Source: Eudorina sp. 2006-703-Eu-15 (Eukaryota; Chlorophyta; Chlorophyceae; Chlamydomonadales; Volvocaceae). Taken from it: DNA of 64,000 nucleotides. Each line of letters begins with the position of its first letter. Within the stretch, counting starts at the first letter, position 1. Below are positions 1 through 11,680 of the stretch, in pieces. The translations under genes and the position numbers were made by a program. The notes under the pieces were generated by a model. It worked only from the letters and a program-made list of their open reading frames with translations, searched no databases and was not told the origin of the DNA. The stretch spans positions 402,146 through 466,145 of the forward strand of contig BDSI01000020.1 of assembly GCA_003117195.1 (NCBI GenBank). The letters run 5' to 3'.

Positions 1-1008
1 CGGCCCTGACCCCGCCCTCGGCCCTTGCCCGCCCCATGACCCGGACTCAGGCACCGGAACCTGCCCCTCCATTTCGATCGCCAGCCCTCCAGCCGTCCAA
101 CTCCGTCTCCAGCCCTCCAGCGGTCCAGCTCCGTCGCCAGCCCTCCAGCGGTCCAGCTCCGTCGCCAGCCCTCCAGCGGTCCAACTCCGTCTCCAGCCCT
201 CCAGCGGTCCAGCTCCATCGCCAGCCCTCCAGGGGTCCAGCTCAACCAGCCGCCTAGCAATGCTGTGGTCCATTGACCCGGCCCCTATCACGGCCACGAT
301 CCCGGGCCCATCCCCGACGACAGCTGCGGCCCCGACCCATGCCCCCGCCCCGGCCACGGCCCTGACCCCGCCCTCGGCCCTTGCCCGCCCCATGACCCGG
401 ACTCAGGCACCGGAACCTGCCCCTCCATTTCGATCGCCAGCCCTCCAGCCGTCCAACTCCGTCTCCAGCCCTCCAGCGGTCCAGCTCCGTCGCCAGCCCT
501 CCAGCGGTCCAGCTCCGTCGCCAGCCCTCCAGCGGTCCAACTCCGTCTCCAGCCCTCCAGCGGTCCAGCTCCATCGCCAGCCCTCCAGGGGTCCAGCTCA
601 ACCAGCCGCCTAGCAATGCTGTGGTCCATTGACCCGGCCCCTATCACGGCCACGATCCCGGGCCCATCCCCGACGACAACTGCGGCCCCGACCCATGCCC
701 CCGCCCCGGCCACGGCCCTGACCCCGCCCTCGGCCCTTGCCCGCCCCATGACCCGGACTCAGGCACCGGAACCTGCCCCTCCATTTCGATCGCCAGCCCT
801 CCAGCCGTCCAACTCCGTCTCCAGCCCTCCAGCGGTCCAGCTCCGTCGCCAGCCCTCCAGCGGTCCAGCTCCGTCGCCAGCCCTCCAGCGGTCCAACTCC
901 GTCTCCAGCCCTCCAGCGGTCCAGCTCCGCCGCCAGCCCTCCAGCGGTCCAGCTCCGTCGCCAGACCTCCAGCGGTCCATTTTTATTGCCAGCCCTCCGT
1001 TCTATGTG
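1..1008. repeat. Nested tandem repeat: 356-bp unit built of 28-bp minisatellite
   Basis: Nearly three copies of a 356-bp unit lie in direct orientation. The left one is cut by the window edge, the second starts near 260 and the third near 616. Each unit consists of a Pro-coding C/G-rich half and a half made of about seven diverged copies of a 28-bp unit (CCAGCCCTCCAGCGGTCCAG plus eight bases). Copies 1 and 2 are almost identical, which implies recent amplification. The third decays after about 970. Neither 28 nor 356 is a multiple of three, so open frames here follow from composition, not from protein selection. Seen directly in the sequence. Confidence 0.93.
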
Positions 1009-1050
1009 AGGGATGGTGGCAGGTCCAGGGTTGGAAAAGGCACGACTTAA

Positions 1051-4000
1051 GGACGCTCTGAAGTACAACAGCACCGTTGTCTAGGTTTGGGAATCGAAGT
1101 CACCTCCCTACCCTGTCATGTACATGGGCATTCGGCTTTGACTCGACTCATTGCCCGTGTTAAACAAAATGCGCACGAGGTCAGTGATTGGTAGGCCATT
1201 GATACCTGCAGGTTTCCTGAGTGAAACGAAAACCACGGTTTTCTGTGTACATGCCGTAAGTGTCTTCGGCTGACAGTGAGTACGGCGGGGCCGTACGGTT
1301 GCGAGTGCGCGCAAGTCGCGGAGAGCGCGACTGAAAAGAGTGATTTCGTCACCCCGGAAAATTAGAAGCCATAGGATCAGGAGGCCTTCTAGTGCCAGAT
1401 ACTACGGTTGCGCCGCCGTGTCCCAGCCATCCTCCGGCTGCCTCGGTGAATCTCATGAGGGCGTCCTATTACCCGTGTGCCTCATCACCGCCCTCACAAC
1501 AGTGCCTATGACACCCTCAAGGGAGCTGCTGTTTATTTCCCACCTCTGGGTTTGCCCGGGTTCGCCCAGAAGTTCTGGGATTGGGTTTTCATTGTAACTC
1601 CCACCTCTGTCGCAAGGTGGAACGCGCCCTCCGTCATTTCCGGAGCGCAGGTGGCCTCTGATACCTTTCCCATTAGGCGGAAAAGGGCTGCCTCTGAGAC
1701 GCTGTTGCAGGCTTGCAGCCCCCCTTATCAGACGAGCAACACGCAGCTTGCTTATGTGTCAGTTGAATCGGTCGAAGATCCGGTCGGCGGTGTGCAGCTC
1801 AATCGTGCAACAGCGGGGAACCAGGAGCACATCGCTGCCCAAGAGGCCTTGGCCTTGGCCTTGGCCTTGGCGACGCTGCCGCTGCGCAGGGTGGGGCACC
1901 TGACCGTCCCCGACGAGCGAGGCGTGCTGAATTCGGGGGTTGTCGGGGCTCGCGCCGCCAGTCGCTTGCTTGGCAAAGTGGCCGAAACTAACCGTCGCGG
2001 AGGTTGTCGTGATCCCGTATGGTAGCGGTCTTGCTGCAGATCAGCGCGGCTCCGGGACCGGTCTTGCCGCAGTGCGCCAGCAAGTTTCGGGCCGGCGACA
2101 GCCCTGTGATGACCAAGAGGCATGGGCTTGATTACGAAGTATGAAGAGAAGCTCGTCGCCACTTACAGGCACGCGCGCAGGGCCGCCCGGCTGCTGCTGC
2201 CACATGAATCCCTTTGCTTCCCACACCAGAACGCCCTTGACACACATGCCCAGTTGCATGCTGATGGGGCTCTGGTCCATCCGTGTTGGAGATAGATGTG
2301 CGACTATCCGTACGCGCACCTTGCACGACGTGTCTTACAGGTGCTCGTGCAGGTGCTCGTACAGCTCTTAACGACGAGCGCACAACCGGCTGCGTGCAGG
2401 CGGTGATGCGATCGACCTCGTCGACTTGGCAGCTGCGGCGGCACACAAAAACCACGCGGAGGTTGACTGGGTGATTGTTGCTGGACGTTAGTTGCTGATG
2501 TGGGTCGATGTGGGTCACAGCCGCACAGTGCCGTGCGACTCGTACCGGTTGGGCGCTGTTTATTTGGGATGGCCCAGAGCGCGCTCCAAGCTGAACGTTT
2601 CCGTCAGACGGTTGGAGAAGCGCCCGAACGTACCTGACGTGATGCCGGTGTGGGTCGAGGACGGGCGCTGGATGATTCCTCCTTTCTTGAACAGCTCTCT
2701 CGCGCTGCAGGCAGGCCCTCATCGATCCCAGAGTTCCTTACGTTCTGCTGCTTCTGTTTAGACATCAGCTTACTAGGCCAGCGCCCCTGCTCCTAGGGAC
2801 ACCACGCAACCTCGGAGAGTCTCTAGTATCATCTAAGCGCTGTTGAACTTAAACCTCCGGTTTTCCGGTTTCACGGGCCAGAATAACCAAAAACAGTAAG
2901 TGGCGCGAAAAATCAGAGCCAGGGCGTCGACGCAATATTCGTGCTTCGTCCTGTGATAAAGTATCACGAGACTGGCTAGCCATGCTAGCAGCCTTGCGGG
3001 AAAAAGCACTCACGTACTCCCGTAAAGTGACGTCCTGTTTATTTTATGTCCCGCGGGGTCGCTCCGCTCCGGAACCACGAGTCCCAATTTCGCTTCTGCA
3101 CCCTGATTTTGTAAAGTGACAGTTGATTTCCAATGTAATAGAACCATGCGAAATGGCAGCGTGTTCCTAAGGTCAAACCGTTCAGAAGTCAGTCTGCATC
3201 ACCTATGCCTGGATGCCCCGCACTTGGTTCCAGCCCCAATGAATCTTGCGAAAGACAGCAGACAGCTCTTGTAACATGGGCGATGGCCGAGGTGCCCGCT
3301 TGGGTGTTCTCGCTGCCGAATTGTGGCGAACGGATCGGGGCGTGAGGGGGAGGGGTCCGAGGCCCTGAAAGACCCTGAATGCGCGTCGAAACCCCCGACA
3401 CGGTCGTGGCCATGTACGCCCGCGAATGCTCGAAACGTTCAATCACGACATCCTGAACGTAGTGACATCCGCTGTCACTGCGCTTACTTCCGACCGTTTC
3501 CAACCCACTATCTGTACGGCTGTACGGCGAACCAATACGAAGATCCGATCAGTCACGCAAACTAATCTGCTGCCGTTCGTTGGCACGAACCGCCAAAGAC
3601 TGGCCGGTGGCCACCGATTGGCACGAACCACAACAGTGCACGGAAGTACGAGCGTGAATGAGTCCGTGTTCACCTGCCTGTGGCGTGCACTCGTCATTCT
3701 TCCCCCATCAGCTCCCTGCGTCGTACGTCCGTTCGTACCTGCTGCTTTGCAACTTACCCCACGCTTGGCTCAACATTTCGAAGTCGTCCGTCGTCGTTCT
3801 GATATGATTCGGTTTTCCGTTCTGTGCCGAGAAGTTGCAAACATCGTCTCTTTGTCTACACGTCGCATTTCTGCAGTGTAAGGGCCCTTGGCAGCTGGTC
3901 CCCGTCCCTCGCTTCCCGTTCCTTACACGGCCCATCAGTCACGTCGCAGCTTCAAACGAGCTTCGAGATTACAAGTTAAGGGAGACAGGAGCACAGAACT

Positions 4001-4436
4001 GTACGCTGTCGCGTAGAGTGTTTCCGCCATCGGCAAGTCGACCCCGGCCCGCTTGTCGTTGAGGCTTCGATTCCGTTCGTCGCCCGCGTCGTATCCGCGT
4101 CAACGCGGCGGCAGGCGACCGGCGTGGAGGTGTGCCCCGGCGCACACCCACCGGGCGAGGGAAGAGCTGCGAATGATGGTTAACCCGCAGATTCTGTCAC
4201 CGATGACCCGCCATCTTGGTCCCCTGTATCATCATTAATAAATAGGTAACCCAATGGGCTTGGCCCGTCAACAAAGGTGCGGCCGCCGGGTGCCACTTGG
4301 AGCCAGCGCGCAAGGATTGCCTCTCCTGGAAACAGCGCCAGACCCGCCGAAACACCTGGCGGGGAGGGAGCGGTCATGTCTTCAGACACGGTGGTTGCGG
4401 CAGGCGCGGTTCGGTGGTTGCTATCAGCCAGTCACC
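1051..4436. other. About 3.4 kb without a supported gene
   Basis: I see no chain of exons with matching intron phases, no recognisable protein family and no RNA gene. GC is lower than in the exons elsewhere. The open frame on the minus strand at 2041-2722 has mixed third-codon usage and no recognised motif. It could be a decayed transposon or chance. A short run of repeated ttggcc triplet pairs lies near 1850-1870. Confidence 0.5.
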
Positions 4437-4523
4437 GGGCAGGGCAGGGCAGGGCAGGGCAGGGCAGGGCAGGGCAGGGCAGGGCAGGGCAGGGGGCAGG
4501 GCAGGGCAGGGCAGGGCAGGGCA

Positions 4524-4575
<52 letters not shown>

Positions 4576-5151
4576 GGCAGGGCAGGGCAGGGCAGGGCAG
4601 GGCAGGGCAGGGCAGGGCAGGGCAGGGCAGGGCAGGGCAGGGCAGGGCAGGGCAGGGCAGGGCAGGGCAGGGCAGGGCAGGGCAGGGCAGGGCAGGGCAG
4701 GGCAGGGCAGGGCAGGGCAGGGCAGGGCAGGGCAGGGCAGGGCAGGCAGGGCAGGGCAGGGCAGGGCAGGGCAGGGCAGGGCAGGGCAGGCAGGGCAGGG
4801 CAGGGCAGGGCAGGGCAGGGCAGGGCAGGGCAGGGCAGGGCAGGGCAGGGCAGGGCAGGGCAGGGCAGGGCAGGGCAGGGCAGGCAGGGCAGGGCAGGGC
4901 AGGGCAGGGCAGGGCAGGGCAGGGCAGGCAGGGCAGGGCAGGGCAGGGCAGGGCAGGGCAGGGCAGGGCAGGGCAGGCAGGGCAGGGCAGGGCAGGGCAG
5001 GGCAGGGCAGGGCAGGGCAGGGCAGGGCAGGGCAGGGCAGGGCAGGGCAGGGCAGGGCAGGGCAGGGCAGGGCAGGGCAGGGCAGGGCAGGCAGGGCAGG
5101 GCAGGGCAGGGCAGGGCAGGGCAGGGCAGGGCAGGGCAGGGCAGGGCAGGG
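4437..5151. repeat. (GGGCA)n pentanucleotide array with a G49 homopolymer
   Basis: About 715 bp of the pentamer GGGCA are interrupted once by 49 consecutive G (4524-4572) and at several points by loss of one base (GGCAGGCAG, for example near 4745, 4788, 4883, 4927, 4976 and 5090). A 5-bp unit gives the same five-residue repeat in all three frames, so the long open frames across it on both strands are trivial. The G-rich strand should fold into G-quadruplexes. The G run may also hide a sequencing or assembly error. Confidence 0.98.
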
Positions 5152-6297
5152 ATCACAACCGGCCGACGGGGACAGCAGCATGAAGTGAACAGCTGGGGGC
5201 GCTCCAGGTTATAGAAACATGGGATGGTATGCTGACGAACCAGCTAGCTTGCAGGGCTACTACTCAGAGTTACTCAGGCATACCACTCAGGCATACCACT
5301 CAGGCTGTCAGGCATGCCACGTCTCAGGTGAATGATATCGGCAATAATGCAGGTTGTCATGTTGCATGTCCTTGTGCGTTCCGTTTCAGCTGACGTACGG
5401 TACGGTGAACGACAGGGACAGCCGAGCACGTCGAGCTGCACTGCACATACCGACCAGGCCGACATGTGCGGTCGGAGTGGTTTCTTAACAGTGTGCGCAC
5501 GGGGTGAGTGTTTGACGCGTTTGCGGGTCCTATCCAGAGGAGGGGCGCGGTCGGCGCAGGTCTTCCTTCAACAATCTGCATTGTTGTTTGCTTGTTTCCC
5601 CGATATCGTTCTGCTCCGCTTGCGGGGGCTCCGCCGCCGCAGAATTCCTGCGGGGCAGAGAGAGCTAGGTGCCTCTGGGAATGTCGGGGGAGCTGAGCGC
5701 CGCCGAAGTCGACGCTGTTCAGAGACGTGTGTCGTACGAGACAGCGAAGAATCGCGGATACACTGTTAGCCAACAGCGAAACGCTGAACGTGAACGCAGA
5801 ACAGTCATGACCAACTGTGCAGCCGTACGCCAACCTACAACGGCTGCCGCACCGGCCGAACGAAGGAATTCCAGCTGTGCTTATGTGGAAACATCTGGTT
5901 GCCTCCTGTTGCCTCGAAGCTCCAACGCCCATCGTTGCCGTGGTCTGGTTAAGCAACCACAACTATTATTAATCACTACGAACAGTTACTGCTGCCCAGC
6001 AAGTTGCTCCAGTGAATAATTATTGGACTGCAACATGCACGGGATCAGGTTGCAGCGGACCCATATTAGTCATTTGAAAGCGTTACGCGTGACGAAGCGG
6101 TTTCAGGAATGTCCATGTACTGTCACATCCCAAGAGATTTAAGACCGTCTTACAGGCCACCAACTCCTAACATCCAAGGCGTTGTTATCGCCGCGGCGTC
6201 AAGTGCTCGCCAGCAACCGTCTAAAATGGTCGCACGAATCACTACTTAACGTATCTATTTATTACACCGTACTACCTCCAATTGGTGCGCGGAGCAG
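5152..6297. other. Intergenic region upstream of the F-box gene
   Basis: No supported gene. A short direct repeat of 'actcaggcatacc' occurs near 5270-5305. The last few hundred bases probably hold the promoter and 5' UTR of the plus-strand gene at 6298. An AT-rich stretch (tatctatttattaca) sits near 6250, but I cannot assign a start site. Confidence 0.4.
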
Positions 6298-8387
6298 ATG
6301 GCGTGTGCGGCAGCGACACCTGCCAATGCGGCTCCACATGTGACCGAGCCGGAGGGCTGCCGCGGCACCAGCTGGACTGACCTTTCCGCTGAACTCCAGG
6401 AGCGCATCATGCGAAATCTATCAGCCAACGAGCTGGTTTGTACCGTGAGACTGATCAACAAAGCCGCGGTGCAGCTGCTGCTGCGCGCCCGCTCCCCCCA
6501 GTGTCCGCACCGAGTCCAGCTGTCGCAGCCGGTGCCGCCCCACGCCTTCCGCTGGTGCTGGGGCAGCCCCGCCACCTTCAGCAGCATGACGCTCCAGGCA
6601 CGACGCCAACTGCTCGCTCTGACGGCGGGGAGCGGCGTCCTGGACAACCTCCAGGTCGCCATCGCCGCAGCGGGGTGCTCCCCCGATCACGCGGCCATCG
6701 TCTGCGCAGCGGCCGCGGGCCATCTCTCCATATGCCAGTGGCTGCTAGACCAGGGCTGCTACGTCGTGCCCGATCTGGCAGCGAGTTCAGCTGCCAGCAA
6801 CGGGCACATGGCCGTGGTGCGGTGGCTGGTCAGCAAATGGCCAGCGGCAGAGCTGGCCGCTTGGCGCGGTGCGGCCGGCGCCGGCCGACGGGACATGTGC
6901 GAGGCGCTGCTGGCCGATTTCGGCCCCAGCAAGATAGCGCAGCGGGGTGGACCTGTCATCCGCGCGGCCAACTGCGGGCAGCTGCGCCTCGCGCTCTGGC
7001 TGATGCAGCACCTACCCAGGTGCGACGACGCCAACTTCCTGCAACAGCTCCTCGAAGCAGCGGCGCACGGGTGCGACCTGGCGGGCCTGCAGCGCGTGTG
7101 GGCCGCCCTGCCGGCAGAACTGCAGGCCCGGGCGGGGGACTGGTACCTGCCCCTGCCCTGCGCCCTGACCAGCCCCACCCCAGACTGGCGAGAGAAGGTG
7201 GACTGGCTGCGCAGCCAGGGCTGTGTGGTCCATGCGCTCCAGATGCGGCAGTTCACCCTGCCAGACAATCTCCCGCCGGTGGACGGCGTCGAGCGCGCGC
7301 AGCTGTACCTGCAGCTGATGCCTGCAGCTGGGCGAGAGGTCGCCCTGGGTGACGTCCTCGACAGCGGGTTCAGGCTTGGGTCGCGGGAGCTGGGGGACTT
7401 TGTGCTGGCGCGCTGGCCCCGCGGGGAGCCAGAGGCCTTGGTGCGCAAGGTCGCGGATTGCGTCATGGAGAAACGGTGGCCGCTGACCCACGGCCGAGTG
7501 CTGGTCGCAGCGCGGCTGGCAGCTCGGGTCGCCCCCGTCTGGCTGGTCGTCGTCCGGGGCGCGGTCATGGCCGGCGACCTCCGCATGCTGCAGTGGATGT
7601 GGGCCGGGGCGGAGGCAGAGGCGGAGGCGGGGACGGGGGCCGAGCGGCGGGATGTGGAGGTGGAAGGTCTGGGTGATGCGGGGCCGGAGGCCAGGGCGAC
7701 TGCTGCGGCGGCATTGCGGGCGCAGCTGAGTCACCGAGGTGTCGTCCTGGCCAGGGATGCGGCCCGGACCGGCAGCCAGGACTTGGTGGCGTGGCTGCGG
7801 GAGCACGGCTGTCCCTGGGACGGCGGCGCCTTCACCGCCGCAGCGGAAGCCGGCAACGTGGCGCTGCTGGAGTGGATGGCGGAGCAGGGCTGTCCCCTGC
7901 CGGTAAGCATCTGGGCGGGGGCTGTGGAGCAGTGGGAGGGAATCCCATGATGGGAAGTACGGCAGTACGGCAGTGTGACTGCGTGGGTGCAAATTGCGAT
8001 GAAGGGTTATTGCTAATGACTTGAACCAATAGCCCCGGCTAAGCCTGTATGATGGCATTGCGTGGTAGGTGGGTAGCTAGGCTGGTTGGATGGCTGCGGC
8101 GTCGGCGGTACGGACGGGGCGTGAGAGGGCGCCGCCTCAATCTGTCGGTCGGACAGACGAGAATTTAATGGGACCTCGTCATGCTTACCTTGCCGTGCGC
8201 ATCCCTTGACCTGCATTCGCCGTTGCGGCCCCTATCGTTTATTCCCCCGTGCTCCCCTACTCTACAGGGCGATGGTCGGGCGTACAGAAGCGCCCTCCTG
8301 CACAAGGACCAGGGGGTGCTGAGCTGCCTGGTGCGTCTGGGCCGCCCTGCTCCCCCAATCGAATCGAGGCTGGCCCCTCACCCTTGA
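6298..8387 (+). CDS. F-box / ankyrin-like repeat protein
   Basis: Two exons fit in phase 0: 6298-7902 and 8268-8387, giving 574 residues. Residues about 25-65 read like an F-box (WTDLSAELQERIMRNLSA, then LVCTVRLINKAAVQLL), the Skp1-binding module of SCF ubiquitin ligases. The rest carries diverged ankyrin-type units of the form A-A-x-x-G-H-x-x-x-x-x-WL-x-x-x-GC, for example GHLSICQWLLDQGC and LVAWLREHGCPW. The donor is CCG|GTAAGC and the acceptor CTACAG|GGC. Exon 2 continues the repeat (LSCLVRLGRPAPP) before a TGA. Such F-box/ankyrin proteins form large families in volvocine algae. Substrate unknown. The ATG follows GCAG, so an upstream non-coding exon is possible. The family call is good; the function is inferred. 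Confidence 0.75.
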
Positions 8388-10442
8388 AGTGAAGCAAGGC
8401 TGCAGCGCGGTGTTGAGCCCTGCTGCTCTGATAACTCCGATTGCTGGCGGCAGGCTGCCCCCGCGAACTGGGCTATAGCGGCGTGGCAGGGGGCTGGCTG
8501 CGACGGATCGGCCGCACCGGCGACTGTTATGTCGTCGGTGTGGGTTTGTGCTGCCCAGCGGTTCCTTAGTCCTTGTGCAGCTCCTGACCGGCACCGGTGC
8601 ACAGGCTGGTACGACGGCGGAGGACGGGTGAGGTCCTGTCGACGGGGGTTTCAACGCAGATTGACGCTCGTGGTTGTGGGAAAGTAACTCTACGTCTTCT
8701 TCTACTCGGGGGCCACAACGGCGACATGGCACATCCGGGGGTAACGAGGGCTGCATGCAGCGAAGGGGGTGCTGCATCCCTACCTACATCTCTAGGCGGG
8801 GCGCCGGGCGGTACGGACGACGGGGAGGCCCCGCTGCATACGAGGCGCTGCCGGCAGTGGCGGCGGCGGCGGCGGGGACGTCACTGGTCCGCGGATGAGC
8901 GCTCCTCGGAGGCGAGCGGGTGCTGGCGCTGCCCCAGCGCCGTTTCACAGGGGAGGGGGAAATTGCTTGGAGGCGGCAATGAACGGCCGTGTGCGGGTTG
9001 GGTTTTGTGTGTATGGTAAGTCTTGGAGCTTGGGGCGCGTATGACCCATCCGTTGTTCAAGAGGTCTCTGTCGGCGGACAAGCGGCTGTCCCGGATGATG
9101 GCAGTACAGATATGGGGATACCTGATGGCGTTGGGTACGCGCACGTAGAGGTGTACGACACAAGGCTGTGGGGAGCGCACTCACTCACAGGGTCCCAGGA
9201 AGGCATCACGGGGTAGAGACTGCCAAGGTTGTCGGCATGTGGGTAGGTACTGGAAGAGGCAGAGGACATCCCCGATGGCATTTGTACGGATGGCAATCGT
9301 ACGGTACGACGTGTCTTCTTCGGGTTTCCCCGGGCGGTGTTTACTTCGTCGTCACAGCACCCATCCGGTGTGGCTGCCCGCAAACAGAACGCATCCGGAC
9401 TGACCGCATGGGTGCGGTGGATACCGTTCAGCACGCACCCGAACAAAGTGTCAATCAATTACCAAGCCTTCTCGCAGGCGGACGCCACTGGAGGTTTGGA
9501 GGTTTTGTGAGGTTGGAGGTACATGGGATTTTCCATACCGTGTATGTACCAAACCGCAAACCGCAGGGGCGGAACCCGTGATTAAGCCCCGGTCTAGGCC
9601 TGAAATGAAGGACCAAGGGGCATAGGACATAGCGTTCCAGCTAGGCCACCCGGCTGCGTAGGATGGCTTCCTCAACACGCGCGCACAGCTACCAGGCAGC
9701 AAACTCGGCGGGCCGGACTGGGCACCTGAGGCACCTGGTGTTCATGCCCGGGTGCGCAGCGCTCGGGCGTCAAAGGCCAGTCCCACAAACAGGAACACAT
9801 GCCAAATTAAACAAACTAGAAACCTCCGGAAAGGACCACTGGACGCTGCCCGTGTCCTGTGAATTGACTGAGAAGAAGGTAAGGTGCAGCACAAATCTTA
9901 ACTAGCACATAATTCCAGGCGTCGGTGGCACTCCATGTGGCTGTCAGGGGGGACCGGACCGTCCACCACTCGGACACCGGAATCCGGACAACGCAGTGTT
10001 ACGGCAAAACTGGCGTACACTGGAAGGGGCACGCTCACAACAGTACTGCGAACCTCCAGCGAAACCTCGTCTCTGTCGATACGGCTCGTCCCCGACCGCC
10101 CCTGCAATGGCTGTCGCCCGTACGCTGGCTGTATGAATCACATCACCACCACCATCACCACGCCGACGCACGTCCACGCAGCCTCAAGCCGCGACGCGGC
10201 GCAGCAGGCCTTCGCTTCATGTCGTCGTCGTCGTCGTCCGTATCTTGTGCAATCGATCAGCAAACGCGAGAGCAATCCTCGACCTCGACCTCCTCATCAC
10301 CTGATCTCTCGCGCCCCAGTGGCCCCGGTTGCAACTATCGCGCAGACGCCCACAGCCGTCCTTGCCACGCCACTGCAAAAGGACCGAGCCTGCCCTTGAG
10401 CCGAGGCGCAATGCTGCGCTACAGGGTAATGCGGGCCGCCCC
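8388..10442. other. Intergenic / 3' UTR between two convergent genes
   Basis: The 3' ends of the F-box gene (+) and the DAC-like gene (-) face each other here. No further exon chain is visible. I found no clear TGTAA signal on either strand close behind the two stop codons, so transcript ends stay undefined. A short CATCACCAC run near 10138-10160 is low complexity. Confidence 0.45.
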
Positions 10443-11395
10443 TCACTGTTGCGTGGGCGGCTGCGCCTGCTTCCGCGCTGCCAATCGCTTCTGCTTGTCC
10501 CCCTCCACCTCCGTGGCTAGCTCCGCCAGCTCCGCCTCCGTCATCTCCTCGACGCGCTTCCGCATAACCGCCTCCTCGTACTGCTCCAGCTGCTTCACGT
10601 ACGTCATTTGCTGCGGGATGGGGCAGGCCAAGAGAAGTGTGCGATCACACAGACGAGCCGTGTCAATGCACGACAGCACAAGTGAAGCAGATGCGGCAGG
10701 TTGTGCGGGTTCCCCCTCATACATCCAGAACATTGAGGAAACACGTCAGATAAAACATGTTCAAAAGGAGAGCCAGCGCTCCGTGTGTGCTACGACAGGC
10801 GTCCGGTTCTTAGGGTGACCGTGCTATAGCTATCGTTTGGCGCCCCCTGACCCTCGCCCACCCCTGACCCCCACCCTCACTTGCCTTGGTTGCCACTCGG
10901 TAAATGTAAGTTGAGACCCATCCGACGCAGATCCCCATGAAGATGATTAGTTGCACCCAGTTCCCGGCGTAGCCAGCCTCCATCCCCGTAGCTTGCAACC
11001 CGTAATACAGGGCATAGCCCAGAGCTATCAGGCCGAAAGTGATCAGCAGCACATCCTTCCGCGAGTATCCAAACTCTGTGTTGTATACAGTTTTCTTGTC
11101 GCCTTCGTCGCTACTTGCCGCGACCTGAGTCCTCCGCCTATCTGCGCTGCGCCTGAACGCTGGGTCAGGCAAACCTCGCAGAACGCGCTTGCCGATTACA
11201 TCTGCGAAACAACGTTTGTTCAAATTATGACCACAAATGAATCAACAAAGTGCAAGGCCATTTTTTAGCCACGCACACACAGTTCTCCCGAACACTCAAT
11301 CCGCATTCGTGCTTACGAGCAGAGAAATGAGCTGGGGCCCTCCGCGAGGAAGAGGTGCACAGCAGGGAACAGCTCTTTGCGAGAATCGTCGCCAT
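10443..11395 (-). CDS. DAC: DAC-type (DUF3007) plastid membrane protein
   Basis: Three exons on the minus strand: 11395-11317, 11201-10885 and 10610-10443 (187 residues). Phases fit: the first joint is phase 1 (C|AT gives His), the second phase 0 (K|Q). Residues 1-55 form a typical chloroplast transit peptide (MATILAKSCSLLC, Arg/Ser-rich, ending TQVAAS). Two membrane spans follow at about 77-96 and 109-127. The family signature YIYRVATK|QMTYVKQL and the charged tail YEEAVMRKRVEEMTEAELAEL come next. Cyanobacteria and plants share this domain. In Arabidopsis the DAC protein is needed for accumulation of the cytochrome b6f complex, so a thylakoid assembly role is inferred. Intron 2 begins GCAAGT, a GC-AG intron; no GT donor keeps the frame. 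The gene is divergent from the DUF1350 gene. Confidence 0.88.
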
Positions 11396-11680
11396 GACGG
11401 GCGTAAAATGCCAGCTTGATACGACAACACAATGAAATTACGCTTCGGAAGCGCTTCAAAAAATTCTCGTAGAGTACAGATATTAAGACAAAGGAGGAAA
11501 GACGAAAGAGGGTGCAGTACACGCAGTACGATACCTTCTACTGGACTTTGCGCCCTTGGAAGTTGCGACAGTCCACAATCTGGTGCTGTTCTGTGTTGCA
11601 TGCCCGCTGAAATAACTGTTGTATCAATACCCGACAGGGAGACAGCACCAATTCATCTTTGCGCTCAGCCGTAGTCTGCA
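11396..11680. promoter_or_regulatory. Shared divergent promoter region
   Basis: Only 285 bp separate the start codons of two plastid-targeted genes read in opposite directions. The interval must hold both 5' UTRs and both core promoters. I see no clear TATA box or other named element, so the call rests on arrangement alone. Confidence 0.5.

Noticed and set aside
2041..2722. Minus-strand open frame of about 196 codons
   Set aside because: Mixed third-codon usage, no motif, and competing frames on the other strand. Could be an old transposon, but nothing supports it.
4254..5214. Four ~250-310-codon open frames on both strands across the GGGCA array
   Set aside because: A 5-bp repeat without a stop codon keeps every frame open. 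All three plus frames give the same five-residue repeat, so there is no evidence for a protein.
7903..7950. Read-through end of the F-box frame (VSIWAGAVEQWEGIP)
   Set aside because: It starts with a good donor GTAAGC, and a phase-0 acceptor at 8268 continues the repeat motif, so this is intron.
10138..10165. Run of CAT/CAC resembling a His-tag or His-rich domain
   Set aside because: Lies in the spacer behind two genes. Simple repeat, not in any supported exon.
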